Shown: piece by piece, positions 1-10,921 of the stretch
Numbering within the stretch: the stretch's first letter is position 1
Layout: each line of letters begins with the position of its first letter
From: Gibbula magus
Lineage: Eukaryota; Mollusca; Gastropoda; Trochida; Trochidae
Length of the DNA: 64,000 bases
Direction of reading: 5' to 3'
Assembly (NCBI GenBank): GCA_936450465.1
Contig: OW388301.1
Coordinates: forward strand, 19,387,523 to 19,451,522
Notes under the pieces: model-generated
What the model saw: only the letters and a program-made list of their open reading frames with translations
Told to the model about the DNA's origin: nothing
Database searches by the model: none
Made by a program: the position numbers and the translations under genes

Positions 1-1298
1 ATTAAGTTGAGGATACAGTCCATGTTTTATTACATTTTGTGTTACGTTTGATAGTTTACAGATATAATGAATTAGCCACCAGACATTGATTTTTTCTTAC
101 AAAACCATCATAAAGATGTTATCCACGGGGCGGAAATAACTTCTGTAATAGTAATAGTTTCTTACTTGCGCACACAGCTTTTCTCCCTTATCCAGTATAA
201 CCAATTGTTAATATATACTCAATAACAATTTACAAATTGATAGGATATTAAAAAATAAAGACAACTTTAATTGTTTCTCTTTAATTCACTATCAAATTAT
301 CAAAAAAGGACATTGCAATTTAAGCATGTTGCAGAAGACACATATTATTATGAACTTATAAGTTCGGACAAATGTTAAGATTAAACCGATGTTTAACTAG
401 ATATACGTTATTGACAGTACACTTCAATAAAGGAATACATTATACATTCATATACAACCTTTTGAAAAATGTAAGTCCTGTATATTATTACATGAAATAA
501 AAGACAACTTTATCGATATAAAATATATTTTTTTGCGAAGACATATGTTTGGCGTACTGCAATTTTGACATACATCTTATATCAAGCAATTGAAGAGAAT
601 ACAATAGAAACAATTAAGTATTTGAGTTAATATTGGAATAGTATATGTCTTAACAGCAAAATAACAAAGTCTGTATTCGATATTATTATCATATGACCAA
701 AAAGGTAATATATTCTATATACCAAGCTAATCAATTATTCTATTCACGGACACACTATTATGTAACCACTTACATATTTGTCTTTATCCCAAATATTGAA
801 TTCACTTAAATGTACAACAGATCGGCAAAATATTTGAATTCTAATGTAATGGAAGTTTAAATCATATTTTCTATACGCAGTTGAATGCCCTTGTAATTTA
901 TCGGGCTTAATTGTTGAACAAATGAATGGATGTTCACATCGAGGAAACAATATGTCAGGTAAACATTTTAATAGAGCATATACCAGGGGAAAAGAAAGTA
1001 TGATAAATGCACAAAGGCGTAAATGAAATAACGACATACATGTTTAAGTTAATGCATAGTTCCTAATCAGCTTATTCCTTCATTACTCATTCGTTAATTA
1101 GCGCGTCAGCCATGCATGACTGAAGGCACACAAGGGGCGTTATAATGAGGAAGCATGGTAGAGTAGGAAAACTTCGACATCAAATATCCGCTTTTCTAAT
1201 TAAGTTATAAAGTTGATTTTAAAAATGTGTGTTAAAGTCAATAAGCAGTTTCAGAATATACCAAAATAGTTTAGATATCTCGTAAAAAATAAAAACTC
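1..1298. other. AT-rich non-coding stretch
   Basis: No gene, RNA or clear repeat is visible. The longest open frame (about 97 codons, minus, near 744-1037) has AT-rich composition and no recognisable domain, so it is treated as chance. Confidence 0.5.
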
Positions 1299-1408
1299 GA
1301 AATTTCTAGAAAATTCTAGAAATTTCTAGAAACTTTCTAGAAACTTTCTAGATACTCACTAGAAACTTTCTAGATACGCACTAGAAACTTTCTAGAAATT
1401 TCTAGAAA
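1299..1408. repeat. TTTCTAGAAA tandem array resembling heat-shock elements
   Basis: About nine irregular copies of TTTCTAGAAA are joined by AC, TACTCAC or TACGCAC spacers. The first 40 bp has GAA-nn-TTC-nn-GAA spacing, the pattern bound by heat-shock factor trimers (CTnGAAnnTTCnAG in Drosophila). Later copies have three bases between GAA and TTC, which is a poorer fit. The array ends just before a decayed LINE coding region. It could be a regulatory array or only a minisatellite. Confidence 0.6.
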
Positions 1409-1440
1409 GGGGGTACTTTGTTTCTTGCTTAACTGTAAGC

Positions 1441-2252
1441 CTATGGTTTGCCATATCGAAATCACTTATCGAACTCTCCACAGATCTGATTCTAGGTTGT
1501 ATATATATTCCCCCTGAAAGTAGCAAGTACGCTGATGCTGAACACTTCTCTCAGATCGAAAGTGATGTCGTTGAAATGTCAGTAAAATCAAAGCATATAT
1601 GACTGACAGGCGATTTTAATGCTCGTACAAAGAATCTACCGGACTATATTATCATCGATGAATTCTTCTATGACCATGACAAAATGGACGACAAGGTGTT
1701 GTTTTCCAACGTGGAAGGACTGTTACAATACAACATCATCATGGACAGGAAAAGCATGGACACAACTGTGAAGTCTTACGGTAATAAACTGCTAGAAGTG
1801 TGCAGAAACACTGGTGTATATATTGCTAATGGTAGACTTGGACTTGATGCTGATATTGGTAATTTTACTTGTAAGAATACCAGTGTTGTGGATTATTGTA
1901 TTGCTTCAACTGATGTTTTGTCAAATATATTAAACTTTGTGGTGTGTGATTTTCACAGAATAATGTCAGATATACATTGTGGTATAAGCTTTGCAATGAA
2001 ATGCAAATTTAGCCCATGTGTCAAAGATTGTACAATACAACCGGTACACAACCGTATCACTGTAAAACCATGGGACCCAAGTAAAGCTGATGTGTTTGTC
2101 GATCACTGTAACGCAATTGTCAATTCTGTAGAGTCTTTAATGTCTGATTTTGATATTGTTAATGCTGAAAAGTGTATAAGCGATATAACCAATTGCTTCA
2201 CTCACAATCTTGTTTTGGCTGCTAAGAATACATTTGGCTGTAAAACAAATTA
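1441..2252 (+). pseudogene. LINE apurinic-type endonuclease domain, broken
   Basis: An exonuclease/endonuclease/phosphatase-fold domain that nicks target DNA in LINE retrotransposition. Visible motifs are CIYIPP near 1498, LTGDFNAR near 1603-1626 and a C-terminal SDIHCGISFA segment near 1966-1995, where the catalytic SDH is SDIH. An in-frame TGA lies directly before LTGDFNAR, where a cysteine or tryptophan codon is expected. The open part starting at 1684 is only the second half of the domain. A frame change or stop at 2251 separates it from the linker. Confidence 0.85.
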
Positions 2253-2259
2253 AAAAAAT

Positions 2260-3617
2260 ATTAAATCGAAACATAAACCATGGTTTGACCTTTCCTGTAA
2301 AATAGCCCGCAAGAATTACCATAAACGTAAAAGAATATACGGGCTTCAAAAAGGAAATGACGAACGAAATTTATTCATTTCTGCTGGGAAACAATACAGT
2401 AACATTCTAAAAAACGCATTTAGATTCTACAAAAATAAATGTATCAAACAAGTCCGGGAAACGAAAGATAAAAATCCCAAAGTTTTCTGGAATATAATTA
2501 AATCATTTGATAAAAAAGATGACAACCAAACAAATATTGATGTAAATATATTATATGATCATTTTAAAGAGTAGAATTGTGATGTACATAACGATTTTGT
2601 TGATGTGTGTGATTCTCTTTTGACATGCTTGATTGTGTAATCTCTCTGAGAGTGAAATTATGTCATGTATTAATGATTTGAAATGTAACAAAGCCTGTGG
2701 CTTGGACAATATACGCAATGAGTATATCAAAGCGTCAGCTCATGTAATGCTGCCAATTTATTGTAAGCTATTCAATTTAGTATTAGATAATGGTGTTTTT
2801 CCACAAGCTTGGTCAGATAGTTACATTAAGCCTGTATTTAAGAAAAAGGGTGACCAAGCTGACCCCAATAACTACAGGGGAATTTCTATTGTTAGCTGCT
2901 TGGGGAAACATTTTACTGACGTAATATCTAAGCGTCTTCAAAATTTTTCTGATCATTGTAATTTGATAAGTGAATCACAAGCCGGTTTTCGAAAATCTTA
3001 TTCCACATCAGATAATATTTTTGTTCTCAAAGCTTTAATAGACATTTTCCAAAACTTAAAAAGAAGGCTCTACTGTGTCTTCATCGAATTTAGTAAGGCA
3101 TTTGACACTGTTCTGCTGAGTGGTCTTTGGCTTCAAAGTTATCTTTAATATGTATCAAAATATTAAGTCATGTGTTTCCCATAATGGTGCAATATCTTCA
3201 TTTTTCTCTTGTGAAATTGGAGTAAGGCAGGGCGAAAATGTATCCCCCTTCTTATTTGCATTATATCTGAATGACCTCGAGTCCTTTTTAACAGAAAATA
3301 ATTTTATTGGTTTAAATACAGTGGAAAATCTACTTGAAGAACAAATTCATGTTTACGTTAAGTTATTATTACTTTTATATGCTGACGATACAGTTATTTT
3401 AGCTGAGTCAAGTGAAGACCTACAACATGTTCTAGATGTATTTTAAGATTATTGCACGCTTTGGACATTAAAAGTCAACATTTCAAAAACGAAAATCATA
3501 ATATTCTCTAAAGGTACATGTAGAAAACACCCGACATTTTCCTTTCATGGTGATAATATTGATGTTGTTAAAGAATATGTTTATCTTGGTATTTTATTTA
3601 GTAACAATGGTAAATAA
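2260..3617 (+). pseudogene. LINE reverse transcriptase, broken
   Basis: Reverse transcriptase of a target-primed retrotransposon. In order: a linker with KPWF; the finger motif with NNYRGIS at about 2868-2888; GFRKSYSTSDN near 2985-3017; FSKAFDTV (motif A) near 3089-3112; GVRQGENVSPFLF (motif B) at 3220-3258; YADDTVILAE (catalytic motif C) at 3379-3408; then W.LKVN.SKTK near 3460-3495 and YVYLGILFS near 3578-3604. A frameshift lies between FSKAFDTV and the next segment, and there are stops at 3444 and 3615. Composition is uniform with the upstream endonuclease, so they belong to one insertion. Confidence 0.92.
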
Positions 3618-3800
3618 GTAAAAATTTCTACTCCAGATTATTTGGTCTATGGCGAACTTGGTCGTTATCCTCTCAGTATTTGTATTAAAATCAGAATTAT
3701 TTCTTTCTGGTGTAAAATGTTACAAAATCCTAACAAATTATCATATTAAATGTACCTTCTTATGTATACTTTACAAAATGCCAATCCTAAATTCAATTTC

Positions 3801-4485
3801 AATTTAATTAATTCAATTGAAGGAATATTGCGGGAAACAGGTTTCATTTATAATTTATAATTAATTATATTTGATTTGTAATGAAACAAAAGCGGATAAA
3901 AACCATAATTCAAAAGTCTTACAAAATGTCAATCTATAAACGTCTCCACGAGAACTAATAAGAAGACCTCTTTCTGTATGAAAACGTCCTTTTCACATCA
4001 TTTTAAACATAAACCTACAGTCTGTCCATACTGTTTCAAAGTTCATCAAATTTCATCATTTTCATTACCAAAGCAAACGATATTTCCAAATTGTACATTA
4101 ACATTGAGTTCGAGTTCGACACATGGAACATTGGCGTGACGACCACAATATGTGTATGAGTATTTTACAAATGAGTAAAGAAAGATTCAATGACAGTGTA
4201 ATGTAAGTTTATTGAGGTTTCAGTGAATGTCCATTTACACAAGAAGCTTAAGGTGAACAGACTGCAGATGTAATATTCGATTGATGGATATAGGGTGAGG
4301 TGTTAGGTTTGAGCCCTAGCACCAGTCTCACACTTGTGACATTGTAATTTACGATTTTATGCTTAATCAGTAAACATTTTGATATGGAAAAGTTTGTAAA
4401 TGATGTCAGGCCTCATCTTATCATCATCAAGAGTTGCAGTTATCACAAATATGGACCGTCAACATATTTGTTGTACATGTAATAG
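3801..4485. other. Non-coding spacer
   Basis: AT-rich sequence between the LINE remnant and a TTAA-flanked MITE. No gene or repeat is recognised. Confidence 0.5.
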
Positions 4486-4489
4486 TTAA

Positions 4490-4836
4490 AGGGGCAGTAG
4501 CACATTTTTTGCAACATTTATTTTTTCAAATTACCTATTTATAATGATAGATTGTGCCATTAAAATTTACTTTGGAGGGTAAAACATCTCATTACACAAA
4601 CAAAGTATCCGTAGTAGTAATAACGGTGTTGCGTATAAAGCAAAACTTCCATGGCGGCCAATTTATTGTGACCACATTTTATTATTTCGAATGACAAAAA
4701 CGATTCCCATGGGTTTATTGAGCCATGTACACTCATTTTTAACTTGATTTTTCGAAAAGAGAAGGGTGTTTGGTGAAATTATTTTTCAAACAAATTTCAT
4801 CGACTTATTTGAGCGAAAAAACGTGATACTGCCCCT
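4490..4836 (+). mobile_element. TTAA-flanked MITE, family A, copy 1
   Basis: A 347-bp element bounded by inverted ends AGGGGCAGTAGCAC and its complement, with TTAA directly outside each end (4486-4489 and 4837-4840). The interior is shared with 19182-19522, 41597-41912 and 60936-61576, including a conserved GCATGGCGGCCA-like segment. TTAA duplications are the signature of piggyBac-type transposition. There is no coding capacity. Which autonomous element moved it is unknown. Confidence 0.85.
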
Positions 4837-4840
4837 TTAA

Positions 4841-5303
4841 GAACTGAAATATGAAACATAGTATATCACACCGATGTAATTAACATGTCAGTTTGTAGTG
4901 TTTGTAGATATTTGTTTACATAAACAATGATTACAACAGGAAATGCCAGTGTTATCATACTGTAATCACCAACCTATCAACACTGTCTTCCCGAACACTG
5001 ACATAAATGTTCATTATATGTGATAGTTGATAATATGAATGATAATACAGTATTTGATACACTGCACACTCTTGATTTATAACGGATCTGCTTTGTAAGT
5101 GGTTTTAGTTCAGAGATAACCCCTTGAGCATTTATTTATTGAAATATCCCAAAGCAACTTTTTATGTACAAATAAATTGTTAACAGTTGCGGCAAACTTT
5201 TGTGTGTATCCAACTTCGTAGTTTAGTTTCGTAAAACTTTTTTAACACCAACACATGTTTCCAAGTAAAGTAACGTGACGTTATTTAGGACGTCAGAGAT
5301 GAT
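4841..5303. other. Non-coding spacer
   Basis: No gene seen. AT-rich, ending at the inverted-end repeat that starts at 5304. Confidence 0.45.
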
Positions 5304-5676
5304 ATTATTACCCATATGGTTGAAAATAACCGAGTTAATATTATTGATATGAGCACATGTGCACATATCACGTTTGCCTAGCAACGATTGTTTCACCGCG
5401 GCTTCCCGTATTCTGTCGTCTGTGACGTCATAAAACGATTGTTCGTGACGTCACTGTTGCTTGCCGTCGCAAGAGAAGTGGGCCACTTTCTGACTTTTTT
5501 TACGTTAATCACATGGAATAGAACGGGTAATAAAGAAATTATTACACTCGAAAGTGTGTCATATGACTTTTACGAAACTCGTGCGAATTTGTGTATAACA
5601 CTCGCTCTCGCTCGGGCAATACAAAATTAACACTCGTTTCGTAAAAGTCATATGACACACTTCCTCGGGTAATAAT
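5304..5676 (+). mobile_element. MITE-like repeat with paired CRE sites, copy 1
   Basis: The element runs from ATTATTACCC to GGGTAATAAT and is nearly identical to 28866-29236, with a decayed inverse copy at about 47960-48225. It contains two TGACGTCA palindromes (5423-5430, 5446-5453) and an internal inverted repeat built on TCATATGACTTTTACGAAAC (about 5560-5580 and 5637-5657). The 80-codon frame at 5388-5630 is a product of this repeat and not a gene. Confidence 0.75.
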
Positions 5677-6021
5677 CTCTATGAATGTACATGTTATGTA
5701 TGACAATGATTATATGAAGGCTGATCAAACTACTTAACGCCTACAGAAAGCCTTAAAATACAAATTTATTTCGATTCTTTACCTTCACAGATCAATGTTC
5801 ATGAACACAATTTGATGGCAATGTAGTCTGTTATAGGCAAACTGTCCCGAAAGCAAACACATAGATGTAGACTTCCGTGTTTCTGCTTCTAAGATGTAGA
5901 GCTATATATATATAGAGAGAGATATATACGATGTCATGAGGTTCTAGACTAGCAAAGTTGGCTTTAATCGGAGATTCATAAAAACACGAGTTCATACAAG
6001 TTTTACTTTTTTTTACCTTTA
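5677..6021. other. Non-coding spacer
   Basis: No gene seen. It includes a short TA/GA microsatellite-like run near 5901-5928. Confidence 0.45.
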
Positions 6022-6075
6022 GCAACGAGTGTTGACATATTTGATATCAGTAGACACGAGGGTGAGATTATATTT
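6022..6075 (+). repeat. Solitary terminus of the minisatellite-bearing MITE
   Basis: This 54-bp segment (core TTTGATATCAG, then ACACGAGGGTGAGAT) matches the complement of the left end of the element at 31946-32450. No partner end is visible nearby, so it is probably a truncated copy. Confidence 0.6.
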
Positions 6076-6377
6076 ATAATCCAAAATCATTCTTCATTAA
6101 GCTTTAACGAGAAAGTGTATATCTGAGCACAACCATACAAGTTGACTTCCAATGGGTGATGTTGTAGCATTGTGACGTCATCAGGTTTATGAAATCTTAG
6201 CATTGTGATGTCATTACTCGATGATGTAAAACAACTGTGATGTCATGTAGTTTACGGTGACAGGCCTTTGTTCAAAATCCTCTCCTAGGAGATATCGCTT
6301 GATCTTATACAAGCCATATCTCCTGTGGATCTCAGTTTTGGATGATAGATATATATTGACGGTTTACGGGGAAGACG

Positions 6378-6666
6378 GGGTCGGGATAGCGCACTGGTTA
6401 GCGCGTTCGGCTTCGGATCAAGAGGTCCAGGGTTCGAATCCCGCCAGGGGCACGTCAACTTTGTCTGCAGTAGAGAACTGTTGTACACGCAGTAAGGTTT
6501 GGGTGCAATTTTACACTGAATTTCAGCATAGTACCACCCATGGTTCGCTAGTTCCAGCCGCTGCTCTCAGGTTTCGGGCTTTCTCCCTGCCATAATACTA
6601 GCAGCCGCGATATAACTGAAATACTCTAACTTGAAAGCGGCGTTAAACCCCAACTCACTCACTCAT
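6378..6666 (+). mobile_element. tRNA-derived SINE, family S1, full length
   Basis: A 289-bp insertion flanked by the perfect 10-bp duplication GGGGAAGACG (6368-6377 and 6667-6676). The head holds Pol III A-box (TAGCGCACTGGTTAGCGC) and B-box (GGTTCGAATCC) sequences of a tRNA-like region. The body follows, and the 3' end is CAACTCACTCACTCAT. Other copies are at 25697-25910 (plus), 42768-43074 and 46250-46534 (both minus). The tRNA-like head cannot be folded into a functional tRNA with a proper 3' acceptor, so no tRNA gene is called. Confidence 0.92.
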
Positions 6667-6676
6667 GGGGAAGACG

Positions 6677-8639
6677 TTATTTCATATTCCACTGTTTAGC
6701 AGAGGAAGGTTTCTTTTCACATCAGGCAGGAAGAACTTGGAAGGTACATGTACGTCCGAGTGAGGACGTCCCTCAATTTCAGGTTATGACGATTCAGTAA
6801 ATGCTGTGGAAGAATGTATTGCATGTGCGACTCTGAACTTCAACTAGAACCTTGTCTCAGCTGAGATGACGTCATATATGACTATGTGTGCATTTACATA
6901 AACTCTTTTAAATATGATATCTGGTATCTGAAGGGCTCATATTGCGAAAGTTATGGAATGGTGTCTTCTCATCACGTTTACTCAGAGATTTTGGATGTGT
7001 CAAGTGGTTTAGTTGCTGTATGTCCGAGTTGGTTCAAGGAGTATTCGAATCAAGTACGCCTGACATTGTCCCACGTGACTTCCATGTTTATCAAAATCAA
7101 GACAAAACACATCAAGATTTGTGGACAATGTAGAACTGATAACTGCCGTAAATGAGTATTGAAAAGAAACTGCAAAAGGACGCTCAGCCCGTGAAATTGA
7201 AAAATACCAAAATGAAAGTGGCTTGAAATCAAGGGTGCTTTTATTGAAAATAAATTAATAAAATATTTTATTTTCGTATTATTACTTACATGTTTTTGTA
7301 AGATATGTTGAATACTATATGACACAGTACGATAAGCGATCCAGTGTAGTAAAAATCGATAATAATGTAACAGTGTCCATGTTACTACATCTAGAGAATA
7401 ATTAAAGTGTTCCTTGTGGAGCAAATCCGAAAATGAATCTTTCATTATAATGGTTTATATGAGGCCATGCATATATATGAAGACATCCATTATTCAAACA
7501 ATGTCAGAGTGTCCTTTGTGTGTCTTCACTAATGTAACTTTTAACAAACATTCGAATAAAATGAGTTTGAAAACGTCCCTATACAACTAGATAATTAGGA
7601 TAACATGACCACATGTTCAACGTCAAGAGATATTGTATTACTCGTAGCAGTGAAATCCAATTCACGTTATTCGTTTTTTTCAAACAAATTTTGCAGACTG
7701 AAATATGGAATAATACTTTATATGCTCACTGCTGGTTTTACCTGATATATCATCTGACATGGTGTACAAAACATGATAGGCAGTAAGTCTGCGAACTATC
7801 TGAATTTAATTGCGGACATTACATATATTTTCCTCACCTGGTCAAATTTTAACAACATAAGATTGAATGCAATCATCTTTTCAAAATGGTTTATTGTGTC
7901 TTCATTTTAAATTGCCACATGTAAGTCATCAAAACAGGTTAATCTAGAATTGTCGACTTTTTAAAAAAAAGAAATAGCATATAATCTAACACATTATTAT
8001 AATTTATTTATAATTTATTATAAGTTGCACATTCTTGCTGATATTGACATAGTGGAAATGATTAACAAAAACAAACCAACATTTATTTTCAAATCTCTGT
8101 GAAATTCTCTAGAAATAAGGATATTTCGTTTATAAAGAGCTTTTTGTAAATACCAAATACATATCGCTTGCAAGGCAGTGGCGATAACTGACCAAATTCA
8201 CATGTGTAAGCGGGTATAATCATTCGAGATGCTCCCTTGAAGAATCGCACTGACCACCAACACAATCGGTCAGCAGATTCATCCACACCAGTGCTATACA
8301 TGGATGGACAGGAGCAGCAAGCAGACTCACACCCTGCGTGTTAGACCCCAACACACCACAATGTAGTTCGACGTCAATGACCAGGGCCGGACACAGCGTG
8401 GAGAGAGGCTTTGCGGCTGGGTTTGAAGAAAACCCTTTTGTGTACTCCAGATTGAGATTGTACCAATCAGGGGTCCTTATACTACTACAAAAATCGTTGA
8501 CCATCAGGCAATACACAACTATACACACTCTTATTCATTGTCTCTCGTCGTCGCGTTTCCTTTTTGTCAAACTCTCAAATTTGCTCACGCTCCGTTACTA
8601 GGTTTTATTAGCATTTTTGTCCTACAGTAAGGACGCATC
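6677..8639. other. Non-coding stretch, no supported gene
   Basis: Short open frames (up to 131 codons, minus, 7050-7445) are AT-rich and match nothing I recognise. A GC-richer patch at about 8220-8530 holds a 102-codon minus frame with several cysteines and no known domain. It could be a decayed exon or repeat, and I cannot decide which. Confidence 0.4.
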
Positions 8640-8929
8640 AGTCAGGTATTTATGTCGACATCATCTTTTATTAAATAAATTTCTACATTTTATGATTTGA
8701 AATTCAAAATGCTAAACATTCTGGCCAAAAACTCTTTTGAAAAATCGATTTCAACACCCTAAGTGTACTTCAACAGACATACAAATAGTATACTCTGATG
8801 TATGAAATTGCGGTTACCATTTTACAAATGACGTCCCAATAAAAAGCATTTAAAATCGACTTTCTCCGGCAACAGTATTTAATTGTTTTACTGTTGAATA
8901 TGTGGCGACGTTTCTTTTGAGTTTGAGCG
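8640..8929 (-). mobile_element. Truncated copy of Tc1/mariner-like MITE, family B
   Basis: The right end reads GACGTTTCTTTTGAGTTTGA and abuts TA (8930-8931). The body aligns, in reverse orientation, with the full-length copy at 48509-49050 (shared CCGGAGAAAG region and ATGTCGACAT region). The other end is missing. Confidence 0.65.
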
Positions 8930-8931
8930 TA

Positions 8932-10219
8932 GTACTTAGTTTCCTTAAATATATTCTCTGACATATTTTACTTATTTATAATAGCAATTCAAGGAATGGA
9001 CCCACTGTGAACAATAGAACAATTGTGTGATGTGTTAACACTAACTACGTTGTGTGTCTTGCAAAATCTGAATATCATCAAACCTTAGCTGATATATGAC
9101 ATATCGGTTCCATTGATAAACACATTCCTCAACTCATTCTGTACAATACAACTCCCATCCAACTTTCTGCTCGTAATGTAATAAGTCATTGGCACATGAC
9201 AGACTGTTTAGTAACAACTTTATATGTAATAATGTTGTTTTAATGACCACCCTATTCAGATTCAAATACTCTTTAAATGAAGGAATTCTTTGAGGAACAA
9301 CAGCATCCATATTAGATGCCTTTGTTTTCGCAGGATTTGTTAATTGCCATAGGATCTTGACATTAAAACTGTTTTACTGTGATTTAATTTTTGGAATGAC
9401 TAATTAATGAAATTTGTAAAAAAGGAGCTAAGGAATCGTTCGTATTAACGGTTGAGAGTAAGATGTAAAAATGTGAAATGTGATATTTTATGATTTAGAC
9501 CATGATATTTTGTAAAACATAAACAATAAGGTGATTTCCTTTCTTTCATAAGTTACCATCATTTCTGCTTTAATGATTTCAATAATTTATTAAACTATAA
9601 GTTTTGTCGTTCACGGCATAATTGAGAGAAACAATGAACAGCATGTTTAGCCATGCAGTTACCTTTTTGTCGATAATCGATGTACATTGAAAAAATTGTA
9701 TCTCATTTATATGAAATAAAAAATAATACAGTTGGTCCTTTATATATAAAGGATTCATTGCATAGTCTTTACATCAAATAAGAATTCCTAGCACATTCAG
9801 ATTCACATCTTGTTTTACACATACAATCAGATGTCTAGAAGTCTAGGATACAGTTGGTGATTTGTTCTCACTTTAGGATATTATGTATGCAGGTGTAGAA
9901 CAGCAGAGTTGGTTTCTTAAACTGCCCGAAGTGAGTGAAGCCGTTTCTCCACCATCGATTCCAAAGGCAATATGTTGATTGGTTCAAGAGGTAAGCTGTC
10001 CATTAATGCCACTGGTACCAAGGCTGAGGGGAAATGCCACTCAATGTCACTAACAGTTATAAGCTGCAGATAGGACTATATTAGTCACTTACTCCCCTTG
10101 GGGACTCTGATATTTATTACAGAATGAATGAATAACATTTTGATTTACACATTGTCTAACAGAGAATTTGAATTATTATGGTTTACTGTCTTCTCGCATT
10201 GCATTGGCTATACATTCAC
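8932..10219. other. Non-coding stretch
   Basis: No gene or RNA supported. The sequence is low in GC and has no open frame above about 60 codons. Confidence 0.45.
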
Positions 10220-10314
10220 AAGACAAAAAGTTGTGGAATCCATATTGGCGGATCCTAAAGAATCCGGCAATATCTGGAAGGATCTGGTAAGCGGGCTCCA
10301 CCACTTTTTGTCCT
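10220..10314. mobile_element. Short foldback MITE (hairpin family C), copy 1
   Basis: Nearly self-complementary: it starts AAGACAAAAAGTTGTGGA and ends CCACCACTTTTTGTCCT's terminal part. It is a shorter (95-bp) version of the 124-bp hairpins at 31564-31687 and 42205-42328. The interior repeats GGATCC and TCCGG words. The 76-codon frame across it is not a gene. Confidence 0.75.
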
Positions 10315-10387
10315 GTGATTCAAGTTTGAAACAAAAACTAATAATAAATAAGGCTTAGATTAACATCAAATCAAATTGATAATGCTA

Positions 10388-10919
10388 AACTGAAGCACAA
10401 AAGAAACGTCACCCCTCAGTTGTTTTTATCATATGTATAATTTTTAAAGTCAAATTTCTCGAGTTTTAGACGTCGTATTCCAAAACTGAATAGTTTTGCG
10501 AATTAGTCCAAAATATTAAATTAGTCAAAGAATTGTTTTACGTGTTTTTAAAAAAAAGAATTAAAAAGCAAAATTGTGAAACTTAAAATTCCCAAAAATT
10601 TATTTTGTTAAAACACAACTGTTAATCGACAAGTTACACATACTTTGTGTGAAAACCAATCAATTTGCCTCGTCCTGCACACATTTACAACATTTTAAAC
10701 ATGGTAGGGGTCATGTTGGTGTAAATGTCATTTCTTACCCCTGTCTAGTTAAAAAAATGATATTGTAATCAAAAAATAAAAACAGTCACCAATTAAGTCA
10801 TTAAAACTACTGCCAAAAGGTGTTATTGCATCGTGCCATAATCAAATGCATCTCATTTCTTTAAAATATTGAATTAATCGAAATCAATTGAGGTGTGACG
10901 TTTCTTTTGTGCTTCAGTT
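10388..10919 (+). mobile_element. Tc1/mariner-like MITE, family D, copy 1
   Basis: The inverted ends AACTGAAGCACAAAAGAAAC and complement are flanked by TA (10386-10387, 10920-10921). It is 532 bp, with no coding capacity. The interior shares a segment around 10683-10730 (ATGTTGGTGTAAAT) with the element at 18091-18586 in the opposite orientation, so both belong to one family with diverged ends. Confidence 0.78.
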
Positions 10920-10921
10920 TA

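Larger units (their letters stand above)
1435..3800 (+). mobile_element. Decayed APE-type non-LTR retrotransposon (LINE) ORF2
   Basis: This covers endonuclease, linker and reverse transcriptase of one LINE in order. Linker residues around 2265-2560 (lysine-rich, with a KPWF motif) still read well between the two domains. I see stop codons near 1603, 2251, 2572, 2638, 3444 and 3615 and a frameshift near 3120-3150, so it is inactive. Past the YADD region, a conserved YGELGRYPL motif near 3647-3675 can still be read, then homology fades by about 3800. The N-terminal endonuclease and the 3' zinc-knuckle end are missing. The clade (CR1, RTE or a relative) cannot be fixed by eye. Confidence 0.88.

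Noticed and set aside
6395..6455. tRNA gene at the SINE head
   Set aside because: A and B boxes are present but no cloverleaf with a paired acceptor stem can be formed, and the target duplications lie at the ends of the whole 289-bp SINE.
8220..8528. Minus-strand 102-codon gene
   Set aside because: No recognised domain, no splice or poly(A) support; kept only as an unassigned patch.
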